Source of the DNA: Oscillospiraceae bacterium | Lineage (GTDB): Bacteria > Bacillota > Clostridia > Oscillospirales > Oscillospiraceae | Direction of reading: 5' to 3' | DNA: 43,997 nucleotides | Assembly (NCBI GenBank): GCA_015067725.1 | Contig: SVLX01000018.1 | Span: 1-43,997, forward strand | Shown: positions 37,788 through 43,997 of the stretch, in pieces | How the letters are laid out: every line of letters begins with the position of its first letter | Numbering within the stretch: position 1 is the stretch's first letter | Program-made: the position numbers and the translations under genes | The notes under the pieces: model-generated | Told to the model about the DNA's origin: nothing | The model's database searches: none | The model's input: only the letters and a program-made list of their open reading frames with translations

Positions 37788-37806
37788 GGTTAGCATCAGC
37801 TAATCC
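37788..37806 (+). promoter_or_regulatory. Palindrome copy 3 (TTAGC-N4-GCTAA)
   Basis: GGTTAGC, ATCA, GCTAATCC: five-base core arms as in the AraC and DUF3793 copies, with less perfect flanks. It lies about 70 bases after the promoter candidate at 37693 and about 125 before the -10 at 37930. Confidence 0.5.
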
Positions 37807-37929
37807 GGATAATCCACCATTTCTTGGGGATATTGCTAGACAAAGTGCCCAAATTTAACCCCGTATTTTTGTAGAAAAAGCGAAAAAATAAATAACCATT
37901 GATTTTTCGGGCGGAATGCATTATTATTG

Positions 37930-37935
37930 TATAAT
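37930..37935 (+). promoter_or_regulatory. -10 element before the Stn-like operon
   Basis: TATAAT in an AT-rich stretch; no convincing -35 at the right distance. Start near 37942 suits the ATG at 37970 and excludes the TTG at 37949. Confidence 0.5.
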
Positions 37936-37969
37936 GACCATATAAAAATTGCTTGGAGGGATACAAGTA

Positions 37970-38464
37970 ATGTGTTCATGCTGTGAAAAGAAAAGCGACC
38001 TTTCACTGCTGGGTGACGTGATGAAGAAGTACGCACCTGTTCCCGGCAGCCTGATCACCATCCTGCAGCACGCGCAGGAGATCTATGGCTATCTGCCGGT
38101 GGACGTGATGTACTACATCGCGGAGCAGACTGGTAACAGTCCTGCCAAGGTCATGGGTGTAGCTACCTTCTATACCCAGTTCCGCACCCAACCCGTTGGC
38201 AAGTACCTCATTATGCTCTGTCAGGGTACCGCCTGCCATGTCAATGGCTCTGAGCGGATCAAGGCAACCATCTGTGAGACACTTGGCATCGAAGACGGCG
38301 GCACCACCGCAGACGGCCTGTTCTCCTTGAAGACCGTGGCCTGCCTGGGTTGCTGCAGTCTGTCTCCCGTGATGATGATCAACGAGGATACCTATGGCTC
38401 TCTGACACCGCAGAAGACCATCGCCATCCTCAATGAGATCCGGGAAAAAGAGGGGAGGGCATAA
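37970..38464 (+). CDS. NuoE-like [2Fe-2S] subunit of an Stn-type electron-bifurcating complex
   Basis: A 164-residue thioredoxin-fold protein with one [2Fe-2S] cluster. Ligands are C84-x4-C89 (MLCQGTACH) and C125-x3-C129 (ACLGCC). The N-terminal MCSCCEKK adds three cysteines that are not part of this site. LITILQHAQEIYGYLP and VMGVATFYTQF are the classic 24-kDa subunit motifs. It starts a three-gene operon with NuoF-like and NuoG/GltD-like subunits. TTGGAGGG at 37953-37960 precedes the ATG. By order and domains it corresponds to StnA; HydC/HndA of bifurcating hydrogenases are close relatives, but no hydrogenase subunit follows. Confidence 0.88.
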   Translation: MCSCCEKKSDLSLLGDVMKKYAPVPGSLITILQHAQEIYGYLPVDVMYYIAEQTGNSPAKVMGVATFYTQFRTQPVGKYLIMLCQGTACHVNGSERIKATICETLGIEDGGTTADGLFSLKTVACLGCCSLSPVMMINEDTYGSLTPQKTIAILNEIREKEGRA

Positions 38465-38467
38465 GTA

Positions 38468-40213
38468 ATGAAGATCGTAGTAGGACAGGGCAGCTGTGGT
38501 CTGGCTGCCGGCGCAGGTAAGGTTTATGAAGCCATTGAACAGCGCCTGGTCCCCGGCGTAGAGCTGGGCATTACCGGCTGTATCGGTATGTGCTATCTGG
38601 AACCCATCGTTGATCTGTATGAGGGCGAGACTCTGGTCAAACGTCTGGTCCGTGTCAATGCAGATAACGCTGAGGCTATCGTGGCCGCCGCCCAGAGCGG
38701 TGACCTCTCCGGTGTCGCCGATATCGCCATCACTGCTGACGACGAGAGCTTCCTCACGCAGCAGACCCGTATCGCACTGCGTAACTGCGGCGTGATCGAC
38801 CCCACTTCCATTGACGCTTACATTGCCAAGGGCGGCTACGAAGCTCTGCAGAAGGTCCTGGGCGGCATGACTCCTGAGGGTGTCATTGACGAAATCAAGG
38901 TCTCCGGTCTGGCTGGTCGTGGCGGCGCCGGTTTCCCCACCTGGTTCAAGTGGAATGCCGCAAGACAGTCCCCCGGTGAGGAAAAGTATCTCATTTGTAA
39001 CGCTGACGAAGGTGACCCCGGTGCATTCATGGACCGTGCCGTCATCGAGTCTGACCCCCATACCCTGATTGAAGGTATGCTCATCGGCGCATACGCCATC
39101 GGCGCAATCGAGGCCGTGGTCTATGTCCGTGCCGAGTATCCTCTGGCCATCGTCCGTCTGGAAAATGCTATGGCTCAGGCCAGAGAGCGTGGCTACCTGG
39201 GTAAGAACATCATGGGCTCCGGCTTTAGCTGCGATATGCGCATCAAGGCTGGCGCAGGTGCCTTCGTCTGTGGCGAAGAAACCGCCCTCATCGAGTCTCT
39301 GGAAGGCAAGCGTGGTATGCCCCGGCTGAAGCCCCCCTTCCCCGCAGCCGCCGGCTACTGGATGAAGCCCTCTAACATCAACAACGTCGAGACCTTCGCC
39401 AACGTGGCCTGGATTCTCCGCAATGGCGGCGAGAAGTTCGCTTCCATGGGCACCGAGAACAGCAAGGGCACCAAGGTCTTCGCACTGACCGGTAAGATTA
39501 AGCGGGGCGGCCTGGTGGAAATCCCCATGGGCAAGACTCTGCGTGAAGTCATTTATGACATCGGCGGCGGCATCCGCGACGATAAGGAGTTTAAGGCTGT
39601 TCAGTTGGGCGGCCCCTCCGGCGGTTGCGTCCCCGCTCACCTGTTGGATACCATCATCGACTACCGTGCTCTGGGCGCTACCGGCGCCATCATGGGCTCC
39701 GGCGGTATGGTCGTTATGGATGCCAACACCTGTATGGTCGGTATGGCCAAGTTCTTCCTGGACTTTACCGCCAAGGAATCCTGCGGTAAGTGCGTCCACT
39801 GCCGTCTGGGTACCAAGCGTATGCTGGAAATCCTGACCCGCATCACCGAAGGTGAGGGTAAGGAAGGCGACGTGGAACTGCTCGAAGAGCTGTGCCTCGG
39901 CATTAAGGACGGCGCTCTGTGTGGTCTGGGTCAGACTGCACCCAACCCCGTACTGACCACCATCAAGTACTTCCGGGACGAGTATGACGCCCACATCCGG
40001 GAGAAGCGCTGCCCCGCCAAGTATTGCCGCAGCCTGGTGAAGTACACCATCGACCCCGAGAAGTGCGTCGGTTGCTCCGCCTGCTCCAAGAAGTGTCCCG
40101 CCGAAGCCATCACCGGCGAGAGAAAGAAGCCGTTTACCATCGATCGTGACAAGTGCGTCGGCTGCGGTTCCTGTATGGCAACCTGTAAGTTTGGCGCCAT
40201 CAGCGCGGAATAA
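38468..40213 (+). CDS. NuoF-like flavoprotein subunit of the Stn-type complex
   Basis: A 581-residue subunit that binds NADH and FMN. The N-terminal thioredoxin-like part has Cys10, Cys38 and Cys42 (GSCGLAAG; GCIGMC), so one of the usual four cluster cysteines is not seen. The NuoF core has GLAGRGGAGFPTW (NADH/FMN), CNADEGDPGAFMDR, GAGAFVCGEETALI and the [4Fe-4S] site SCGKCVHCRLGT with a later Cys. The C-terminus carries two ferredoxin clusters, CVGCSACSKKC and CVGCGSCMATC. This is the arrangement of HydB/HndC/StnB. ATG at 38468 follows the StnA-like stop by three bases. The codon choice is visibly more biased than in neighbours, which suggests high expression. Confidence 0.9.
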   Translation: MKIVVGQGSCGLAAGAGKVYEAIEQRLVPGVELGITGCIGMCYLEPIVDLYEGETLVKRLVRVNADNAEAIVAAAQSGDLSGVADIAITADDESFLTQQTRIALRNCGVIDPTSIDAYIAKGGYEALQKVLGGMTPEGVIDEIKVSGLAGRGGAGFPTWFKWNAARQSPGEEKYLICNADEGDPGAFMDRAVIESDPHTLIEGMLIGAYAIGAIEAVVYVRAEYPLAIVRLENAMAQARERGYLGKNIMGSGFSCDMRIKAGAGAFVCGEETALIESLEGKRGMPRLKPPFPAAAGYWMKPSNINNVETFANVAWILRNGGEKFASMGTENSKGTKVFALTGKIKRGGLVEIPMGKTLREVIYDIGGGIRDDKEFKAVQLGGPSGGCVPAHLLDTIIDYRALGATGAIMGSGGMVVMDANTCMVGMAKFFLDFTAKESCGKCVHCRLGTKRMLEILTRITEGEGKEGDVELLEELCLGIKDGALCGLGQTAPNPVLTTIKYFRDEYDAHIREKRCPAKYCRSLVKYTIDPEKCVGCSACSKKCPAEAITGERKKPFTIDRDKCVGCGSCMATCKFGAISAE

Positions 40214-40226
40214 GGGGGATCACGGT

Positions 40227-42254
40227 ATGAGTCAGATCACTGTAACCATCAATGGTATCGTCTGTAAGGGAAATGCCGGCGAAACCATTCTGAAAATTGC
40301 CACCGATAATGGCATCTATATTCCCACCCTGTGCCACCACGAGAGCGTTGCCAAGTATGGCGCCTGCGGTCTGTGCGTGGTCGAAGCCGAGAAGTCTCCC
40401 AAGCTCATGCGCGCCTGTGCCACCACTGCCGCTGACGGTATGGTCATCAACACCAACTCCGCCAGAGTCATGCAGGCCAGAAAGATCGCCATGGAACTGC
40501 TGATGAGCGACCACGAAGGCGACTGCGTGGGTCCCTGCTCCCTAAATTGCCCCGCCGGCACCGATTGCCAGGGCTATGTGAAGCAGATTGCTCTGGGCAA
40601 TGACCTTGAGGCCGTTAAGATCATCAAGGAGAAGCTGCCCTTCCCCTCCTCCATCGGCCGTGTGTGTCCCCATCCCTGTGAGACTGCCTGCCGCAGAAGA
40701 TATGTGGAAGAGCCCCTGTCCATTGCCTTCCTGAAGTACTTTGCCGGTGACAATGTCCGCGCAGCCGGTGGCTTTGTTCCCGAGAAGGCTCCCGCCACCG
40801 GTAAGAAGGTCGGCATCATCGGCGGTGGCCCCGCCGGTCTGACCGCCGCTTACTTCCTGGCCCTGAAGGGTCACGAGGTCACCGTTACCGACGCTATGCC
40901 CAAGATGGGCGGTATGCTCCGGTATGGTATTCCCGAGTACCGTCTGCCCAAGGCTGTTCTGGATGCCGAAATCGCTGAGATTGCTTCTCTGGGCGTTAAG
41001 CTGGAGAACGGCATTAAGCTGGGCAAGGACATCACTTTTGAAGAATACAAGGCCAAGTTCGACGCCACTGTGGTGGCTGTCGGTGCATGGCAGAGCAGTG
41101 GCGTAGGTTGCCCCGGTGAGGAGCTGCAGGGTGTCCTGGGTGGCATCGACTTCCTCCGTGCCGCCGCCATGAAGACCGAGTCCGGCATGGGCAAGAAGGT
41201 CGCCGTTGTCGGTGGTGGTAACACTGCCATGGACGCCTGCCGTACCGCTGTCCGTCTGGGCGCTGAGAAGGTCTATGTCATCTATCGCCGTACCCGTGCC
41301 GAGATGCCCGCTGAGGACATCGAAATCGAAGAGGCCATGGAAGAAGGCGTGGAATTCAAGTTCCTGACCAACCCCGCCGAGATTCTGGGCGAGAATGGCA
41401 AGGTTACCGCCGTCAAGCTGCAGGTCATGGAGCTGGGCGAGCCCGATGCCAGCGGCCGCCGCAAGCCCGTTCCCGTTGAGGGTGTCTTCGAGACCCTGGA
41501 GGTGGACAATGTAATCGCCGCCATCGGTCAGAAGCTGAACCCCGCCGGTTTCGAGGCCGTGGAGATGACCCGCAAGGGCACCATTGCCGCGGATGAGGCT
41601 TCCTTCCGGACCTCTATCCCCGGTGTCTTCGCCGTGGGCGATGCCACCAATAAGGGTGCCGGTATTGCCATCGCCGCCATCGGTGAAGCCAACAAGGCCG
41701 CCGCTGTCATCGATGCATACCTGAATGGTCAGGATGTGCCTTACCGTAAGCCCTTCGTCTCTGAGCGCAAGGTCAATGCGGAGATGTTCGCCGACCGGCC
41801 CAAGATGGCCAGAGTCAAGATGCCTCACCGCAGCCCCGAGGAGAGAAAGCACGACTTCGGTGAAGTCAATCTGGGTCTGCCCGAAGCTGAGGCCCGTGCC
41901 GAGGCCAAGCGTTGCCTGGAGTGCGGCTGTCACGACTATAAGGAGTGTAAGCTCATCCGTTGCGCCAACGATCAGCCCATCGATCCCAGCCGTGTTGCCG
42001 GCAGCAAGCATCCCTCCTTCAAGGAGACTCGTCTGGTTTCCATTGAGCGGGATCAGGGCAAGTGCATCCTCTGCGGTCTTTGCGTCCGTACCTGTGAGGA
42101 GAATGCCAAGAAGGGTATTCTGGGTCTGGTTCATCGTGGCTTCAACACGGTGATTAAGCCTGAGTTCCAGGACAGCGAAGTCATCCGTGGTTGCGCAGAC
42201 TGCCTGCTGTGCGCCAAGGTCTGTCCCACCGGTGCGCTGAAGATTCTGAAGTAA
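40227..42254 (+). CDS. NuoG-like/GltD-like fusion subunit of the Stn-type complex
   Basis: A 675-residue iron-sulfur flavoprotein. The N-terminal [2Fe-2S] domain has C36, C47, C50 and C64 (LCHHESVAKYGACGLC). A NuoG-like cysteine-rich segment follows (DHEGDCVGPCSLNC). The middle is a glutamate-synthase small-subunit/NfnB-type unit: CPHPCETACRR cluster, FAD loop GIIGGGPAGLTAA, and NADPH loop VVGGGNTAMDA. At the C-terminus are two [4Fe-4S] motifs, CILCGLCVRTC and CADCLLCAKVC. No hydrogenase H-cluster motif is present. This matches StnC of the Sporomusa-type Nfn complex, which couples NADH, NADP and ferredoxin. AAGGGGGAT precedes the ATG at 40227; a terminator follows. Confidence 0.88.
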   Translation: MSQITVTINGIVCKGNAGETILKIATDNGIYIPTLCHHESVAKYGACGLCVVEAEKSPKLMRACATTAADGMVINTNSARVMQARKIAMELLMSDHEGDCVGPCSLNCPAGTDCQGYVKQIALGNDLEAVKIIKEKLPFPSSIGRVCPHPCETACRRRYVEEPLSIAFLKYFAGDNVRAAGGFVPEKAPATGKKVGIIGGGPAGLTAAYFLALKGHEVTVTDAMPKMGGMLRYGIPEYRLPKAVLDAEIAEIASLGVKLENGIKLGKDITFEEYKAKFDATVVAVGAWQSSGVGCPGEELQGVLGGIDFLRAAAMKTESGMGKKVAVVGGGNTAMDACRTAVRLGAEKVYVIYRRTRAEMPAEDIEIEEAMEEGVEFKFLTNPAEILGENGKVTAVKLQVMELGEPDASGRRKPVPVEGVFETLEVDNVIAAIGQKLNPAGFEAVEMTRKGTIAADEASFRTSIPGVFAVGDATNKGAGIAIAAIGEANKAAAVIDAYLNGQDVPYRKPFVSERKVNAEMFADRPKMARVKMPHRSPEERKHDFGEVNLGLPEAEARAEAKRCLECGCHDYKECKLIRCANDQPIDPSRVAGSKHPSFKETRLVSIERDQGKCILCGLCVRTCEENAKKGILGLVHRGFNTVIKPEFQDSEVIRGCADCLLCAKVCPTGALKILK

Positions 42255-42269
42255 GATTTTACATCCATA

Positions 42270-42306
42270 AGCAGACACATGGGGTTTCCTGTGTGTCTGC
42301 TTTTTT
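42270..42306 (+). terminator. Terminator of the Stn-like operon
   Basis: AGCAGACAC (42270-42278) pairs with GTGTCTGCT (42293-42301), and the tail is a six-base T-run. Confidence 0.93.
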
Positions 42307-42347
42307 GCGCAGAAATCGCCGCAGGAGAGCCCCGGCAAAAATAGGTA

Positions 42348-42375
42348 TTGCATTTTCCGCAAAATCGACTAAAAT
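42348..42375 (+). promoter_or_regulatory. Promoter of the MATE gene
   Basis: TTGCAT (42348-42353), 16-base spacer, TAAAAT (42370-42375). Confidence 0.6.
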
Positions 42376-42412
42376 ATAGATAAACGACAGAAACGAAGGA
42401 GTGCATTTCAAC

Positions 42413-43804
42413 GTGAGCTTAAAAAGCCTGTTCTCAGCCCGGGATATGACGCTGGGCTCTCCATGGCGGCGGATCATTGAGTTTGCCATGCCCATGCTTT
42501 TGGGCAATCTGGCGCAACAGCTCTATAATACGGCCGATACCATCATCGTCGGTGAGTATGTGGGCGATTTGGCCCTGTCCGCTGTGGGCAGTGCGGTGCC
42601 AATCCTCAATCTGCTTCTGGCCATTTTCGTGGGTGTGTCTACCGGTGCGGGGATTGTGGTCTCCCAGAGCTATGGCGCAAAAGACCGGGAGGGGCTGTCC
42701 ATCAACATCGGCAACTGCATCTCGCTGGCGGCGGTGGCCACCATCCTCATTATGATTATCGGCCCTATAGTGGCCCGCCCGCTGTTGGAACTGCTGGGTA
42801 CACCGGATTCCATCATCGACTGGTGCGCCGAGTATCTGCAGATTTTCTTCTGGGGCATTATTGGCTTCTTCTTCTATAATATGCTCTCCGGTATTCTCCG
42901 GGGTCTGGGCGACTCTTTGACGGCGCTGGTCTTCCTGCTGATTTCTGCAGCCCTCAATGTGGGACTTGACCTGCTGTTTGTGGCGGAGTTCGGCATGGGT
43001 GTCCCCGGTGTGGCTTTGGCCACGGTTATTGCACAGGCCATTTCTGCCATTCTGTGTTACATCAAGCTGAAGCTCATGGGTGACCTCTTTGATTTGAACC
43101 TGAGAACCATGAAGCTCTCCGGACGGGTCGCCATGCGTATTCTGAGAATCGGCATCCCCTCCGGCATTACTCAGGGCATTATGGCCACCGCCGGTATGGT
43201 GGTGCAGACCCTGACCAACAGCATGGGCGAGATGGTCATTGCCTGTAACGTCATCATTATGCGGGTGGACGGCTTTGCCATGCTGCCCAATATGACCTTC
43301 GGACAGGCCATGAGTGTCTATGCAGGCCAGAATGTGGGTGCACGGAAGTTTGACCGGGTCAATCAGGGCACGAAGCAGGGGTTGGTGCTGTCCCTTTCCT
43401 TCTCTGCGGTGATTACTGCGGTACTGCTGTTCTTTGGCCGCTACCTCTTTGACATCTTCACCGATACGCCGGAACTGATTGATCTGGCGGTGCGGATGAT
43501 GCGGATTCTGGCCGTTGGCTATATCTGTATTTCCGTGACACAGGTGCTGGGCGGCGTGATGCGTGGCGCAGGCGATACGGTGACCCCCATGTGGATTTCT
43601 ATCGTCTCCACCATCCTCCTGCGTGTCCCCACCGCTTACATTATGGCGCACCTGACCAAGAATGAGCTCTATCCCAAGGGTCAGCCCGTCTCCATTTTTA
43701 CCTCTCTGCTGGTCTCCTGGTCGCTGGGCATGGTGATTTCTATCATTGTCTTCGGTTTGGGCAAGTGGAAAAAGAAAATGCTGGCCTCTGCGGAAGAAAA
43801 CTGA
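42413..43804 (+). CDS. MATE-family efflux transporter
   Basis: A multidrug/toxin exporter of about 463 residues with 12 hydrophobic segments in two similar halves. The first half has PMLLGNLAQQLYNTADTIIVGEYVG, the family signature of the DinF/NorM branch, and GILRGLGDSLTAL; the second half repeats it as GVMRGAGDTVTPMWIS. It probably uses a sodium or proton gradient; substrates cannot be read. Start choice: AAGGAG (42396-42401) overlaps a GTG at 42401, so the GTG at 42413-42415 eleven bases away is preferred. Own promoter and terminator. Confidence 0.9.
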   Translation: MSLKSLFSARDMTLGSPWRRIIEFAMPMLLGNLAQQLYNTADTIIVGEYVGDLALSAVGSAVPILNLLLAIFVGVSTGAGIVVSQSYGAKDREGLSINIGNCISLAAVATILIMIIGPIVARPLLELLGTPDSIIDWCAEYLQIFFWGIIGFFFYNMLSGILRGLGDSLTALVFLLISAALNVGLDLLFVAEFGMGVPGVALATVIAQAISAILCYIKLKLMGDLFDLNLRTMKLSGRVAMRILRIGIPSGITQGIMATAGMVVQTLTNSMGEMVIACNVIIMRVDGFAMLPNMTFGQAMSVYAGQNVGARKFDRVNQGTKQGLVLSLSFSAVITAVLLFFGRYLFDIFTDTPELIDLAVRMMRILAVGYICISVTQVLGGVMRGAGDTVTPMWISIVSTILLRVPTAYIMAHLTKNELYPKGQPVSIFTSLLVSWSLGMVISIIVFGLGKWKKKMLASAEEN

Positions 43805-43809
43805 AAATG

Positions 43810-43841
43810 GCCCCTCCTGCCCGAGCTTTCGCAGGAGGGGC
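43810..43841 (+). terminator. Terminator after the MATE gene
   Basis: GCCCCTCCTGC (43810-43820) pairs perfectly with GCAGGAGGGGC (43831-43841); the tail TTAGCTTTCC is moderately T-rich. Confidence 0.85.
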
Positions 43842-43914
43842 TTAGCTTTCCTCAGATTGGCAGAAGAAATTTTTGGCTCTATGTCAATAGTTGGGGTAGA
43901 GACAAATTAACGAT

Positions 43915-43957
43915 TTCCGATTCCCCTGGGGGTTAACCCCCAGGGGAATTTGCGGAA
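43915..43957. repeat. 30-bp perfect palindrome at the right edge
   Basis: ATTCCCCTGGGGGTT (43920-43934) is followed at once by its exact reverse complement (43935-43949), centred on GTTAAC. TTCCG (43915-43919) and CGGAA (43953-43957) extend the stem past a three-base bulge. No spacer loop, no T-run and no gene in the last 150 bases. Confidence 0.8.
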
Positions 43958-43997
43958 CTATCGAGTTGCTGATACTATGTATGAGAATAGAGGATTC

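Noticed and set aside
37970..42254. Call of the operon as an electron-bifurcating [FeFe]-hydrogenase
   Set aside because: The third subunit lacks H-cluster motifs and instead has GltD-type FAD and NADPH loops.
38003..42362. Long minus-strand ORFs (663 and 606 codons) opposite the Stn-like operon
   Set aside because: Shadows produced by strongly biased codon use; no recognisable domains.
1..43997. CRISPR array, prophage or integrated plasmid
   Set aside because: No regularly spaced repeats, no integrase, capsid or replication genes in the window; only isolated AT-rich genes.

Overview
The window reads as chromosome of a strictly anaerobic, low-branching Clostridia, most likely the Oscillospiraceae/Ruminococcaceae type found in guts. 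The reasons are the class III (oxygen-sensitive) ribonucleotide reductase operon, an NADH/ferredoxin/NADPH flavin complex of the Stn type, a T-box controlled pheST operon, RNase J started by TTG, SLH-domain surface proteins, DUF3793 and DUF1292 proteins, and a GC-rich core with AT-richer single genes. This is inference from gene content; no rRNA or tRNA gene was seen.

Layout. 1-2430 (minus): pheS-pheT (pheT runs off the left edge) behind a Phe T-box leader, with two palindromic repeat units wedged between the leader terminator and pheS. 2514-3777 (plus): a lone AT-rich AbiH-type phage-defence gene with its own promoter and terminator. 3778-9738 (minus): a two-gene unit of a 1567-residue multidomain protein (HD, HEAT-like repeats, NadD-like nucleotidyltransferase, probable acetyltransferase-like and phosphoribosyltransferase-like parts) translationally coupled to a lactate/malate-dehydrogenase-like protein. 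I know of no described role for this pair and regard it as the best candidate for an undescribed system. 9776-16000 (minus): amino acid permease, RNase J, and an exoA / SLH-NlpC operon. 16349-18713 (plus): a secreted CHAP-type protein and a lipoprotein whose last 30 or so residues are out of frame. 18714-21523 (plus): thiI-pncC and an XRE-type membrane regulator. 21631-25793 (plus): NrdR boxes, nrdG, nrdD fused to a glutaredoxin-like domain, and trxB, which looks like a self-contained dNTP supply line with its own electron donor chain. 25918-27730 (plus): a cytidylate-kinase-like protein and an AraC regulator with an N-terminal cysteine cluster. 27789-31444 (minus): lipoprotein, two permeases, ATPase. 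31619-32674 (plus): DUF3793 and flavodoxin. 32771-33249 (minus): DUF1292. 33331-33958 (plus): VanZ. 33966-36581 (minus): P-type cation ATPase. 36763-37540 (plus): a yybP-ykoY (manganese) riboswitch and attenuator in front of a TetR regulator that is divergent from the ATPase. 37541-37929: structured intergenic DNA. 37930-42306 (plus): an StnABC-like three-gene operon. 42348-43841 (plus): MATE transporter. The right edge holds a 30-bp perfect palindrome.

Two regulatory threads link separate parts. The palindrome TTAGC-N4-GCTAA occurs three times: before the AraC gene, before DUF3793-flavodoxin, and in the long gap before the Stn-like operon. With flavodoxin in the set, an iron-limitation regulon is a reasonable guess. 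Second, several genes sit behind conditional leaders (Phe T-box, Mn riboswitch, a hairpin-rich RNase J leader). All functional statements come from reading the sequence and from family knowledge; no database search was run.
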